DNA from: Paenilisteria riparia FSL S10-1204
Lineage (GTDB): Bacteria > Bacillota > Bacilli > Lactobacillales > Listeriaceae
Reading direction: 5' to 3'
Assembly (NCBI RefSeq): GCF_000525995.1
Contig: NZ_AODL01000011.1
Location: 49,445-113,444, forward strand
Length of the DNA: 64,000 bases
The notes below the pieces were generated by a model. The model was not told the origin of the DNA and did no database searches. It worked only from the letters and a program-made list of their open reading frames with translations. The position numbers and the translations under genes are program-made. How positions within the stretch are numbered: the first letter of the stretch is position 1; every line of letters starts with the position of its first letter. Below, piece by piece: positions 16,361 through 30,452 of this stretch.

Positions 16361-17115
16361 TAGAAGTACGAAATATCGGCAAAAATTATGGGGCAAAAGC
16401 GGTGCTTCAAAACATTGATTTGGCGATTCCGGAAAAACAAATTGTGTCTTTCATTGGCGCGAATGGTGCTGGAAAAAGTACGTTGCTTTCGATTATGGCG
16501 CGGCTGATGAAGGCGAACGGCGGAACGGTGCATGTGGATGGTGTGGCGCTGGATGATTGGAAATCGGATGCGTTGGCAAAACGATTGTCAATCCTGAAGC
16601 AAAGTAATCATGTGACAATGCGCTTAACGGTGCGGGATTTGGTGGCATTTGGTCGCTTTCCGCATTCGAAGGGACGTCTTCAAAAAGAAGATGAGGCGTT
16701 TATTGCGATGGCGCTGGAATATATGGAACTCACTAGTTTGGCTGGACGGTATATGGATGAACTTAGTGGTGGTCAGCAACAGCGCGCTTATATTGCGATG
16801 ATTATTGCGCAGAATACAGATTATATTTTGCTAGATGAGCCGCTTAATAATTTGGATATGAAACATTCTGTGCAAATTATGCAGCTTTTGCGGCGGCTGG
16901 TTGATGAATTAGATAAGACGGTGTTGCTTGTTTTGCATGATATTAATTTTGCTTCGTGTTATTCCGATTCCATTGTGGCGCTTAAAAACGGTGAAGTTAT
17001 TGCGCACGGTGCGACTACGGAGATGATTCAAGAAGAGGTGTTGCAGGAAGTTTTTGATATGCCGATTCCAATTGCGCTCATAAACGATAATCGAATTGGC
17101 GTGTATTTCAAATAA
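16357..17115 (+). CDS. Iron-siderophore ABC transporter ATP-binding protein
   Basis: A 252-residue ATPase, equal in length to Bacillus YclP. Walker A GANGAGKST, signature [13 protein letters not shown], Walker B YILLDEPLNNLD and H-loop VLHDIN are all present. The ATG at 16357 overlaps the preceding stop (ATGA) and has an AAAGGGGG site; the open frame reaches back to 16309, but that part lies inside the permease gene. It energises uptake by the two permeases. Confidence 0.93.
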   Translation: MIEVRNIGKNYGAKAVLQNIDLAIPEKQIVSFIGANGAGKSTLLSIMARLMKANGGTVHVDGVALDDWKSDALAKRLSILKQSNHVTMRLTVRDLVAFGRFPHSKGRLQKEDEAFIAMALEYMELTSLAGRYMDELSGGQQQRAYIAMIIAQNTDYILLDEPLNNLDMKHSVQIMQLLRRLVDELDKTVLLVLHDINFASCYSDSIVALKNGEVIAHGATTEMIQEEVLQEVFDMPIPIALINDNRIGVYFK

Positions 17116-17172
17116 AGGAGGTGAAATTAGTACAGTAAGGGGTTAAAAAATAGATAAGGGTGGTTAAAGTAG

Positions 17173-18114
17173 ATGAAGAAATTACTAATGGCAGCAATGT
17201 TGATGCTTTTAGCGGTATTTGCCGTTGCATGTGGCACGGATGAGAAAACAAAGGCGGACGAGGAAACGACAGCGAAGGAACTAACAATTAAACACGAGCT
17301 TGGCGAAACGAAAGTCAAACAAAATCCAGAAAAAGTCGTTGTTTTTGACTTTGGAACATTGGATACGTTGCAAGCACTAGGTTTATCTAACAACGTAGCA
17401 GGCTTGCCGAAACAATCTTTACCGAAATACCTCAACGATTTTGCGGCGGATAAATACGCAGATCTTGGCGGTTTAAAAGAACCTGACTTTGAAAAAATAA
17501 ACGAGGCGGCACCAGACTTAAACATTATTTCCGGTCGCCAATCCGATTCTTACGATAAATTTTCCGATATTGCACCAACGATTTATCAAGGCGTGGACGC
17601 AAAAGATTACATGAAGTCTTTCCAAACGAACGTCAACACTATCGCGAGCCTTTTTGGAAAAGAAGATGAGGCGAAGAAGCAATTAGATGCGATTGATAAA
17701 CAAGTCGCTGACGTCAAAGCAAGCGTTCCAGAAGGCAAAACAGGCCTTATCCTACTAGCCAATGACGGCAAAATGAGTGCTTACGGCCCAGAATCGCGCT
17801 TTGGCCTAATCCACGATGTACTTGGCGTTACACCGGCAGATCCTAACATCGAAGCATCAACACACGGTCAAAGTGTTTCATCTGAATACATCGCAGAAAA
17901 AAATCCAGATTATATCTACGTTGTGGATCGCGGTGCGGCAATTGGTGGCGAATCATCAGCAAAATCTGTCGTAGAAAATGAGCTTGTGAAGAAGACAAAT
18001 GCGTACAAAAATGACCATATTGTCTATTTAAACCCGGAATACTGGTATTTGTCAGGTGGCGGATTAGAATCTGTTGCTGAAATGGTAAAAGAAGTTGGCG
18101 ATAGTTTGAAATAA
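17173..18114 (+). CDS. Iron-siderophore binding lipoprotein
   Basis: A 313-residue substrate-binding protein with a lipoprotein signal (MKKLLMAAMLMLLAVFAVAC, lipidated Cys20) and the periplasmic-binding-protein domain of the FepB/CeuE/YclQ type (TLDTLQALGLSNNVAGLP, DLNIISGRQSDSY). It captures the ferric siderophore at the membrane surface for the upstream permeases. It follows the ATPase by 57 bp and is the last gene before a terminator. The exact siderophore cannot be deduced. Confidence 0.92.
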   Translation: MKKLLMAAMLMLLAVFAVACGTDEKTKADEETTAKELTIKHELGETKVKQNPEKVVVFDFGTLDTLQALGLSNNVAGLPKQSLPKYLNDFAADKYADLGGLKEPDFEKINEAAPDLNIISGRQSDSYDKFSDIAPTIYQGVDAKDYMKSFQTNVNTIASLFGKEDEAKKQLDAIDKQVADVKASVPEGKTGLILLANDGKMSAYGPESRFGLIHDVLGVTPADPNIEASTHGQSVSSEYIAEKNPDYIYVVDRGAAIGGESSAKSVVENELVKKTNAYKNDHIVYLNPEYWYLSGGGLESVAEMVKEVGDSLK

Positions 18115-18119
18115 AGAGG

Positions 18120-18177
18120 AGAAAGAGCTATATTTAGCGGTTTTTGATAGCGGCTAGATAATAGTTCTTTCTTTTTT
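18120..18177 (+). terminator. Terminator of the siderophore operon
   Basis: AGAAAGAGCTAT (18120-18131) pairs with ATAGTTCTTTCT (18161-18172) with one G-U. An inner TTTAGC/GCTAGA extension and a T run at the end complete it. Confidence 0.85.
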
Positions 18178-18188
18178 GTAAAAAAGGA

Positions 18189-18217
18189 TTGCTTTTTGAA
18201 AGCGAATACAATATAAT
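18189..18217 (+). promoter_or_regulatory. Promoter of the ROK regulator and sugar operon
   Basis: TTGCTT (18189-18194), a 17-bp spacer and perfect TATAAT (18212-18217). Confidence 0.8.
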
Positions 18218-18225
18218 GAAAGCAT

Positions 18226-18256
18226 AACTTACTTTATTCAATGAACGAAGTAAGTT
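18226..18256 (+). promoter_or_regulatory. Inverted-repeat operator, probably for the ROK repressor
   Basis: AACTTACTT (18226-18234) and AAGTAAGTT (18248-18256) are perfect 9-bp arms separated by 13 bp. They lie between the -10 box and the ROK gene, ideally placed for autorepression of the whole operon. Confidence 0.7.
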
Positions 18257-18280
18257 AATAAGTTTTCCGGAGGACTTGAG

Positions 18281-19501
18281 ATGAGTGAACTAAGAAAAGG
18301 AAATAAAGAACTAATCAAGGATATTAATAGATACACAGTATTAAATTTGATTCGGGAGAAAGGGGCGATAACAAGGACAGAAATTGCGAAACGTTGCGAT
18401 TTTGGTATGTCTACACTTACATATATTTTAGAGGACTTACAAGCGAGCGGGCTTATTTCTGAGGGCGGAGAAATTGGCTCAACTGGTGGGCGTAGAGCAA
18501 AAGTGCTGACATTCAATCGTGATTTTGCCTATATTGCCAGTGTTAAAATTGAGGAAGAACGCATTTTACTAGCATTAACCGATTTAGATGCAACAGTTAT
18601 TATTGACGAAGTAATTGGTTTTCCTGAACACGGTATGCCAGAAAAAGTAGCAGAGGCTATTATGGCCCAAATTCACGTTTTGTTAAAAAAGAAGAAGCTG
18701 GAGCAAAAACGTTTAATGGGCATTGGAATCGCAGTTTCAGGATTAGTGAATCGTAAGGAAGGTGTTGTAATTCGTTCGACGATGCTTGGCTGGGAAAATG
18801 TAGAACTGGCTAACATGTTTGCGACTAATTTTCCGAATATACCCGTTTTAGTAGATAAAAATATCAATTGTTACGCACAAGCAGAACTTTTTCTTGGGGA
18901 AGGCAGAAATATATCGAATTTTGTGTGTATTTCAGTTGGAGCTGGGTTAGGTTTGTCAACGGTCATTAACCGACATATTTATTATGGATCGCATGGCGGT
19001 GCAGGTGAATTTGGGCATACGACATTTCAAGTAAATGGCTATCCATGTCACTGTGGTCAAGATGGTTGTCTGGAAATGTATGCGTCAGAATTTTATTTTC
19101 ATAATAAAAAGCAAGAATTACTAGAAAAAAAAGTAGAGACAACAATCACTGATTTTCATTTTGAGAATGTTGCCAAAGCTGCTGAAAATGGAGACGAAGT
19201 AGCATTAAAACTCATCCAAACAATGGGAGAAAATTTAGGCTATGGTATTCGCAATTTAATTAATACCTTTAACCCCGAAAAAGTTATCATCGCAGGAGAG
19301 GGCTTACATCATGCCGATCTTTTTATTGAAAACATAAAAGAAATTGCCAATAAAAATTTCTTTTCAGAAGTAGCCATTGAAACACAAATCACCGAAACAG
19401 CACTTGGAGATTTAGCTTGGCTACAAGGCGCGGCACTTTTAGTTATCAATCAAATTTTTCAAGTTCCCATATACGAAAGTAATCAAACGTTATTAAAATA
19501 G
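18281..19501 (+). CDS. ROK-family transcriptional repressor (XylR/NagC type)
   Basis: A 406-residue protein. Residues about 15-70 form a winged helix-turn-helix (REKGAITRTEIAKRCDFGMS). The rest is a ROK sugar-kinase-like domain with the glycine-rich SVGAGLGLSTVINR, the GAGEFGHTTF segment and the zinc-binding CHCGQDGCLE. Such proteins repress sugar operons until the sugar binds. It heads an operon of two permeases, a binding protein and two glycosidases, an arrangement I recall from L. monocytogenes lmo0178-lmo0184. GGAGG precedes the ATG. The operator just upstream suggests autoregulation. Confidence 0.92.
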   Translation: MSELRKGNKELIKDINRYTVLNLIREKGAITRTEIAKRCDFGMSTLTYILEDLQASGLISEGGEIGSTGGRRAKVLTFNRDFAYIASVKIEEERILLALTDLDATVIIDEVIGFPEHGMPEKVAEAIMAQIHVLLKKKKLEQKRLMGIGIAVSGLVNRKEGVVIRSTMLGWENVELANMFATNFPNIPVLVDKNINCYAQAELFLGEGRNISNFVCISVGAGLGLSTVINRHIYYGSHGGAGEFGHTTFQVNGYPCHCGQDGCLEMYASEFYFHNKKQELLEKKVETTITDFHFENVAKAAENGDEVALKLIQTMGENLGYGIRNLINTFNPEKVIIAGEGLHHADLFIENIKEIANKNFFSEVAIETQITETALGDLAWLQGAALLVINQIFQVPIYESNQTLLK

Positions 19502-19522
19502 CAGCAGAATGGAGGTTCATTT

Positions 19523-20399
19523 ATGGTTGGGATGACAAGAAAAAAGACGATTTTTTGGCTATGCATCTTTTTGTTACCTAATTTACTAGGTTTTCTAATT
19601 TTTATTGGATTACCGATTCTAGGATCATTAGCAACTAGTTTTACAGATTGGGATTTAATTAGTACGATTCATTTTACAGGATTCGATAATTACACAAGGC
19701 TATTTCAAGACAGCGAGTTCTGGCAGTCATTTCGTAATACGCTTACTTTCATTATTGGCTATTTACCAATCGTTATGGTGTTTGGTTTAGCGTGTGCGAT
19801 TTTGCTGAATCAAAAAATAAAAATGAGGGGATTTTTCAGAGCAGTATTATTTTTTGCCAGTAATTACGTCTTGGGTTGCCGTTTCACTTGTATGGAAATG
19901 GCTATATAATCCAGCATATGGGCTAATTAATTATTTCCTCTCTGTATTTGGCATTGATGGGCCAAATTGGTTAACAGACCCGCATACAGCGATGATTGCG
20001 GTTATTATTACAAGTGCTTGGAAAGACATTGGCTTCATCATGGTGCTGTTCTTAGGTGGCCTACAAAATATTTCACCATCTTATTATGAAGCCGCTAGTA
20101 TGGACGGCGCATCCAAGTGGCATCAATTGTATGCGATTACAATACCACTTCTTGCACCGACCACCTTCTTTGTGACAATAATTTCATTAATCAACTCGTT
20201 CCAGGTATTTGATCAGGTGATGATTATGACGGAAGGTGGACCGAGTGGGGCAACAACAACAATAGTACAAAACATCTACAATCACGCTTTCCGTTATTTC
20301 GAGATGGGTTATGCATCAGCCATGAGTTGGGTACTATTTATCGTTATATTCATCATCACTATTATTCAAAATAAACTTCAAAAGAGGTGGTCCAACTGA
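19523..20399 (+). CDS. Sugar ABC transporter permease (MalF-like), apparent frameshift at a T6 run
   Basis: The N-terminal frame (MVGMTRKKTIFWLCIFLLPN) ends just after MRGFFRAVLFF. The protein resumes in another frame at LPVITSWVAVSLVWKWLYNP. Removing one T from the run at 19850-19855 restores a 291-residue MalF/UgpA-type permease with six helices and the cytoplasmic EAA loop (YYEAASMDGASKWHQLYAIT). GGAGG precedes the ATG. The protein is otherwise complete, so a sequencing indel is more likely than decay. It would pair with the next gene to form the oligosaccharide channel. Confidence 0.85.
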
Positions 20400-21253
20400 T
20401 GGAAAAAGTACAGTCTGCTAGCACAACAGGTAAAATTTCTATTGTGAAAAAAGTACTCATATATATTGTTATCGTACTCGGTGGAATTATTATGGTTTTG
20501 CCGTTTATCTGGATGGTGTCGACTGCATTTAAATCAGGAGCAGCAAATATGGTTTTACCGCCACAATTTATTCCAGATGAGCTAACATGGAAAAATTTTG
20601 AGCGAGTATTCGAAATGTTCCCGATGATGCAATTTTTAGTGAATTCTATTGTTGTAGCGGTTGTCACGACGGTAGGTCAAATGTTATTTTGCTCCATGGC
20701 TGCATATGCATTTGCAAGAATTGAATTTTGGGGACGTGATAAATTGTTTTTGCTATATTTAGCAACTATGATGGTTCCTGCGCAAGTGACCATGATTCCG
20801 CAGTTTATTTTAATGAAACAGCTTGGTTGGTTAGATAGCTACACAGGATTGATAGTTCCTGGATTGTTTGGTGTATTTGGAACATTCTTATTACGACAAG
20901 CATTCATGGGAATTCCAAAAGAGCTGGATGAAGCGGTATTTATGGATGGAGGAAATCATTTTACAGTATTCCGAAAAGTAATTTTACCACTTGCAAAACC
21001 AACCTTTGCAACACTTGGTATTTTAACATTTATGCAGTCTTGGAACAGTTACCTGTGGCCGCTAATTGTCACAAGTAGTCAGGAGATGGCGACGTTACCA
21101 CTTGGACTATCGTTGCTACAAGGCCGTTACGGAACTGATTTTGGCTTAATGATGGCAGGTGTTTTAATAAGTGTAATACCAATCTTAGCTGTTTATTTAT
21201 TCGCACAAAAGTATTTTATTCAAGGTATGACAATGAGTGGTATGAAAGAATAA
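20399..21253 (+). CDS. Sugar ABC transporter permease (MalG-like)
   Basis: A 284-residue membrane protein with six helices and the EAA loop (ELDEAVFMDGGNHFTVFRKV) typical of MalG/LacG permeases. The ATG at 20399 overlaps the stop of the previous permease (TGATG), and GAGGTGG lies just upstream. A GTG at 20387 also opens the frame but would overlap that site. With the preceding permease it forms the translocation pore. No ATPase is encoded in this operon, so a shared multi-sugar ATPase such as MsmX is expected elsewhere. Confidence 0.93.
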   Translation: MEKVQSASTTGKISIVKKVLIYIVIVLGGIIMVLPFIWMVSTAFKSGAANMVLPPQFIPDELTWKNFERVFEMFPMMQFLVNSIVVAVVTTVGQMLFCSMAAYAFARIEFWGRDKLFLLYLATMMVPAQVTMIPQFILMKQLGWLDSYTGLIVPGLFGVFGTFLLRQAFMGIPKELDEAVFMDGGNHFTVFRKVILPLAKPTFATLGILTFMQSWNSYLWPLIVTSSQEMATLPLGLSLLQGRYGTDFGLMMAGVLISVIPILAVYLFAQKYFIQGMTMSGMKE

Positions 21254-21269
21254 AGAGGGAGTGTTCAAC

Positions 21270-22517
21270 ATGAAAAAAATAATTCTAGCATTATTAGTTC
21301 TAATCGGTGTTTTTGGACTTACAGCATGTGGAAATTCAGATGAGAGTGGTAAAACAAAAATCACGTACTATCAGTTCTCTGCACCTGCGGATGGAAAGGC
21401 ATTACAGAAAATGATATCAGAATTTGAAAAACAAAATCCAAAAATTAAAGTAGATGTTCAAACAATTGCTTATGATGATTATTTCACTAAATTACAGACA
21501 CAAATTGCGGGTGGAGATGCACCAGATGCTTTTGAATTAAACTATGAAACATTTGTACAATATGCCGAAAAGGGAGTTTTGGCAGACTTAAATAGTTTTA
21601 TTAAAGCAGATAAAAAGTTCGATCCGAAGCAGCTAAACCAAGAGGCTTATAATGCTTTTAATTACAAAGGTAAGCAATACGGAATGGTGGAAAGCTTCTC
21701 AAATGTGGTTACGATTTATAACAAAGACATGTTCGATAAAGCCGGCTTGAAATACCCTACAGCCGATTGGACTTGGGAAGATGAATTGAATGCGGCAAAA
21801 AAATTAACAAATAAAGGAAAACATGTTTGGGGAACAAGCCAGCCAGTGACAATGAATGAGTTTTTCAAAGTGGCTGCGCAAAATGGTGGTTCGGTTTTCA
21901 ATAAAGATATGACAGCTGTAACAATGAACAGCAAACAAAATTTAGAAGCATTGCAACATTTAACTGACGAGGTAACGAAATATAAAGTGAGCCCGTCGCC
22001 TTCTGATATGTCAGGCCAGCTTCCGGAAGACTTATTTATGAACGGTCAAATCGGTATGTTACATACGGGGATTTGGCTATTTGATAAATTCCAAGCGGCG
22101 CCATTTAAGTGGGATATTGCGGTGGAAGCAGGAAATACATCTAAAGCGACTCACTTTTTTTCTAACGGTATCGGCGTTTCTAAAGATTCAAAACATAAAG
22201 AAGCGGCCTATAAACTGGCAGCATTTATGAGTGCGGATAAAGAAGCTGCGAAAACACGTATTGAGAGCAATTGGGAACTTCCCGCAACAGAAAATCAAGA
22301 AGTTTTAAAACCATATCTCGAAATGACACCACCAGATAATCGTCAAGTCGTTTTCGATTCGTTAAAATATATGGTATTACCTCCTGTTGTAGCTGATTGG
22401 AACAAGATTAGCGACTACACAAACGCCCAATTTGAAAAAGTATTGAATAAGGAACAAAGCGCCGAAGAAGCGCTTGATAATTGCCAAAAAGAAATAACTA
22501 AAATCATGAACTTTTAA
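21270..22517 (+). CDS. Sugar-binding lipoprotein of the ABC transporter
   Basis: A 415-residue family 1 solute-binding protein. The lipoprotein signal ends in FGLTAC (Cys20). Domain features include YYQFSAPADGKALQKMISEF and GGDAPDAFELNYETFVQYAE, typical of MalE-like oligosaccharide receptors. The start at 21270 is supported by GAGGGAG; the frame is open from 21261. It binds the sugar outside the cell and passes it to the two permeases. The adjacent GH31 and GH13 enzymes suggest an alpha-glucoside or alpha-xyloside ligand. Confidence 0.93.
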   Translation: MKKIILALLVLIGVFGLTACGNSDESGKTKITYYQFSAPADGKALQKMISEFEKQNPKIKVDVQTIAYDDYFTKLQTQIAGGDAPDAFELNYETFVQYAEKGVLADLNSFIKADKKFDPKQLNQEAYNAFNYKGKQYGMVESFSNVVTIYNKDMFDKAGLKYPTADWTWEDELNAAKKLTNKGKHVWGTSQPVTMNEFFKVAAQNGGSVFNKDMTAVTMNSKQNLEALQHLTDEVTKYKVSPSPSDMSGQLPEDLFMNGQIGMLHTGIWLFDKFQAAPFKWDIAVEAGNTSKATHFFSNGIGVSKDSKHKEAAYKLAAFMSADKEAAKTRIESNWELPATENQEVLKPYLEMTPPDNRQVVFDSLKYMVLPPVVADWNKISDYTNAQFEKVLNKEQSAEEALDNCQKEITKIMNF

Positions 22518-22532
22518 CAGCTAAATTATAAG

Positions 22533-22580
22533 AATAGTCGTTTGCATAGTCACATAGTGGGCTTTTCAAACGACTATTTT
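22533..22580 (+). terminator. Intra-operon hairpin after the binding-protein gene
   Basis: AATAGTCGTTT (22533-22543) pairs perfectly with AAACGACTATT (22568-22578). Only a short T run follows and the next gene's GGAGG is adjacent. It may stabilise or attenuate the transcript so that the binding protein is made in excess over the enzymes. Confidence 0.7.
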
Positions 22581-22594
22581 ATAGGAGGATAACA

Positions 22595-27549
<4,955 letters not shown>

Positions 27550-27555
27550 CAAAAG

Positions 27556-27587
27556 AAAGTGAGGCGGTGAATCAGCTGCCTCACTTT
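27556..27587. terminator. Bidirectional terminator between GH13 and GNAT genes
   Basis: AAAGTGAGGC (27556-27565) pairs perfectly with GCCTCACTTT (27578-27587). The A and T flanks suit both convergent transcripts. Confidence 0.85.
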
Positions 27588-28138
27588 TCGGTGATATACT
27601 CCTCTTTCAGAATAGAGTAATACGCATCGTCCACCAGCACATTTTTGGCTAAACGACTTTTCCGCAACGTCCCTTCATATGTCATACCAAGGCGCTGCAT
27701 CACTTTTCCAGATGCTGGATTACAAACATCATGTGTCGCAAAAACGCGTTCTAATTCTAGTTTATTAAAAGCCAAATCCAGCAATGCAAGCCCAGCTTCG
27801 GTCATGTAGCCATTGCCCCAAAATGCTTTATTTAGCGCATAGCCCATGCAACAGCTTTTAGTAGCTGGATCGATTCGCAAGTCAATGGTGCCAATAAGTT
27901 TACCCATTTCGGAGAGAATAATCCCGTATTTTCCAAGCGGCGTAGCTACGAAATATTCGGCGATTTGCTTGCGCGTATAATCAATATCAGGATGTGTATC
28001 AAAAACAAATTTCGTATTATCGTCATCGGATGCATATTCAAAAATATCTCGTGCATCGGCTAAAGTAAGTGGACGCAAAATAAGTCGCTCTGTTCGAATC
28101 GTTTGGTGTTCTGCTAAAACATGTTGGTAGCTTTCCAT
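27581..28138 (-). CDS. GNAT-family N-acetyltransferase (RimJ/RimL-like)
   Basis: A 185-residue protein with the RimJ-type start TIRTERLILRPLTLADARDI and the acetyl-CoA-binding region GYALNKAFWGNGYMTEAGLA followed by NPASGKVMQRLGMTYEG. Such proteins acetylate ribosomal-protein N-termini, small molecules or antibiotics; the substrate is not predictable here. AAGGAGTG precedes the ATG. It is a single gene, convergent to the sugar operon. Confidence 0.85.
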   Translation of the reverse strand: MESYQHVLAEHQTIRTERLILRPLTLADARDIFEYASDDDNTKFVFDTHPDIDYTRKQIAEYFVATPLGKYGIILSEMGKLIGTIDLRIDPATKSCCMGYALNKAFWGNGYMTEAGLALLDLAFNKLELERVFATHDVCNPASGKVMQRLGMTYEGTLRKSRLAKNVLVDDAYYSILKEEYITEK

Positions 28139-28263
28139 AAATCTTCACTCCTTCGTAGTTTTTTGCTAATTTTAGCATAGATGTAAGGGCTTTTAAACCC
28201 TATATTGAAAATTTTCTGCGATGTGCTATGATGAACTTATAAAATATGGATGGAGGGGTGGAA

Positions 28264-29068
28264 ATGATAAGAGAAGAACTGGAGAAGTTAGTAGCGCCCG
28301 AAATTGTGAAGCAGATTCTTGCGACAGAACATGAGCGTGTATCGCTTACGGTTGAAAAAGAGGCTGGTCTTGGTTTGACAGTGAGTAAAGTCGGAGGGCG
28401 TGGCTATTTGCCGAAAATGATGGACTATCCACAGAATGAGGCTGGGCGGGCCATTGTCGCTTTTGGCGCAGGTGAACTTTGCTGAGATGCCGGATTTGGC
28501 TGACTTTCCGACAACAGGTTTGTTAGCGTTTTATGTTGATTACTTTGACGATTTAACGGGCCTTGATTTTGATAATCAAACGAAGCAGAATGGTTTTCGT
28601 GTATTGTATTTTGAAACGATGGATGCGGTTAGTTATTCTGAGGAAGAACAAGATGCTTTTTTTGAGACGATGAATGGTGAATTTTATCCGGTTGTAAGGG
28701 GTGTGTACCGGTTGCGCGGAGAAATGACGAAGCAAGTTATTTTGGAGGAAAGTTATGATTTTGAACGGGCCTATGGTGGCACGTTTTATGATGTTACGGA
28801 TAAATGGACGAATGAAGATTCGAAAAAATTCGATAGGCTGTACGAATTGGTTAGTAGTTCAAATCAGCTTGGTGGTACGCCATTTTTCACACAGATAGAT
28901 CCGCGGATTGGTAAGGAGACGGCGCATCACGATACATTATTGTTTCAATTGGATTCGGGTGATGAGATTATGTGGGGTGATATGGGCGTCGGTAATTTCT
29001 TTATTCATCGCGAGGATTTGAAGCAAAGAGATTTCACGAATGTGATGTATAATTGGGACTGTTATTGA
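28264..29068 (+). CDS. DUF1963 (YwqG-like) protein, apparent frameshift at GGG
   Basis: The first frame from ATG 28264 (MIREELEKLVAPEIVKQI) reaches YPQNEAGR, then shifts. The second continues PLSLLAQVNFAEMPDLADFP to 29068. Removing one G at 28448-28450 gives a 267-residue protein that fits YwqG/DUF1963 (LLAQVNFAEMP, ending FFIHREDLKQRDFTNVMYNW). Its biochemical role is unknown. GGAGGGG (28252-28258) supports the start. TTGAAA (28205) with a 16-bp spacer and TATGAT (28227) is a likely promoter. A terminator follows. Confidence 0.82.
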
Positions 29069-29079
29069 TTTTTGAAGAG

Positions 29080-29115
29080 GGTTAGAGACTTTTTAATGGT
29101 TTTCTAGCCTTTTTT
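29080..29115 (+). terminator. Terminator of the DUF1963 gene
   Basis: GGTTAGAGA (29080-29088) pairs with TTTCTAGCC (29101-29109) through two wobble pairs, then a T run. Confidence 0.75.
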
Positions 29116-29209
29116 GCTATGCGAAAACTTAACATTTCTTTAAAAAGTAATTTAGTAAGCCTTGATTCTTGGATGGTATGCTATAAAAAAAGAAATGGAG
29201 GAGATAGAA

Positions 29210-29797
29210 ATGAAAAAACTAACGATTTGGACGGTATTGCCTGTACTATCTCTTTGTATAGCAGTCCTGATGTATTATTTCTGGTTTCAAGGATGGTTAC
29301 AATTTTATTTAGCAGATGTGATGGCGACAGTGAATCACATGGGATATATAACAGTTGGTGTAACGGCGTTATTGCTTTACTTTACGGCAGTACAACTTGT
29401 CAACTGGAAACTCAATAAAGGATTATTAGTACTTACTTATGCCATTTATTTTGCGATAATGCTTGTTTTACTTTTTGGAAAAGCGTCTGGTGCGCAAGGT
29501 TTTTCGAGTGATACATTTGGTTTTATCGATACGTTTATGGCTGGAAACTTACGGGTGATTACGATTGGGAATGTACTAGCTTTTGTACCAATTGGATTCT
29601 TGTTATTTAGAAAATCACCGCTTACTGCACTATTTCTAGCAGGAATGATGATTTTTGCGGTGGAAAGTTTGCAATATATCTTGCATGTCGGATATTTTGA
29701 TACTGGAGATGTATTTTTGAATGTATCAGGAATTATGCTGGGTTACGCAATCATAAGAATCTTTACAGTAAAACAAACAACGGCAGAACAGAAATGA
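29210..29797 (+). CDS. VanZ-like membrane protein
   Basis: A 195-residue polytopic protein with about five to six helices. The segment FIDTFMAGNLRVITIGNVLA with FVPIGFLLFRKSPL and ESLQYILHVGYFDTGDVFLN is the VanZ-family core (a conserved N...FxPxG and a DxxDV-type motif). Some members confer low-level teicoplanin resistance, but most are uncharacterised. The start at 29210 follows GGAGGAG (29198-29204); the open frame from 29162 is not credible upstream of that. DUF218 follows at 11 bp, so they are probably cotranscribed. Confidence 0.82.
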   Translation: MKKLTIWTVLPVLSLCIAVLMYYFWFQGWLQFYLADVMATVNHMGYITVGVTALLLYFTAVQLVNWKLNKGLLVLTYAIYFAIMLVLLFGKASGAQGFSSDTFGFIDTFMAGNLRVITIGNVLAFVPIGFLLFRKSPLTALFLAGMMIFAVESLQYILHVGYFDTGDVFLNVSGIMLGYAIIRIFTVKQTTAEQK

Positions 29798-29808
29798 GTG
29801 GATAAGCC

Positions 29809-30378
29809 ATGAGAACTTGGAAGAAGATTATAATAACGATAGTCGGCTTGGGAATAGTGTATACTGGCGTTGTGCTAGGCTTTATATACAGTGGCACGCA
29901 ATCCCAACCAGCAACAAATCCAGATACAATATTAATCTTAGGTGCAAAAGTAAAAGGCGATCCCGCAAAACCAATGCCAGTTTTACAAGAGCGATTAGAT
30001 GCGGCGATACCTTTTATTCAAAAAAATAAAGAGTCGCAAGTTGTTGTTTCGGGTGGTCAAGGGTCCGATGAATCAGCTTCGGAAGCTAGTGTAATGAAAG
30101 ACTACTTAATTGATAAAGGTGTTGAAGCATCGAGAATCAAAGTCGAAGATAAATCGATGCGCACCGAAGAAAATCTACAATATAGCAAGGAGAAATTCGA
30201 TTTAGGAAAAACCGTCATTGTCACAAGTGAATATCATGTATATCGCGCACTTATGTTGGCAGGACGCCAAAACATTGATGCTACGGGCTTACCTTCACAA
30301 ACAGACAAATACGCCCTTTTAAAAGGTGTATCACGCGAAGTTCTATCCGTCACGTATGCTTGGGTTTTTGATTGGTAA
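29809..30378 (+). CDS. DUF218 (YdcF/SanA-like) membrane-anchored protein
   Basis: A 189-residue protein with one N-terminal hydrophobic helix (about 5-25) and an extracellular DUF218 domain: DTILILGAKVKGDPAKPMPV, VVVSGGQGSDE and VTSEYHVYRALMLAGRQ. SanA-type proteins affect envelope permeability and vancomycin sensitivity in other bacteria; the enzyme activity is not settled. It follows the VanZ-like gene, another envelope protein linked to glycopeptides, which is a suggestive pairing. The ribosome-binding site is weak. Confidence 0.85.
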   Translation: MRTWKKIIITIVGLGIVYTGVVLGFIYSGTQSQPATNPDTILILGAKVKGDPAKPMPVLQERLDAAIPFIQKNKESQVVVSGGQGSDESASEASVMKDYLIDKGVEASRIKVEDKSMRTEENLQYSKEKFDLGKTVIVTSEYHVYRALMLAGRQNIDATGLPSQTDKYALLKGVSREVLSVTYAWVFDW

Positions 30379-30397
30379 AAAAAATTTATAAAAGTCA

Positions 30398-30428
30398 TTG
30401 ACATTCACGTTACGTCAAGGTGTAAAGT
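30398..30428 (+). promoter_or_regulatory. MerR-type promoter with 19-bp spacer
   Basis: TTGACA (30398-30403) and TAAAGT (30423-30428) are separated by 19 bp, the long spacing that MerR-family activators untwist. The spacer holds the dyad-like ACGTTACGT, and GTCAA mirrors TTGAC. This implies autoactivation by the downstream regulator. Confidence 0.75.
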
Positions 30429-30452
30429 GTAGTTATCAAGGAGGTGGCGCAC

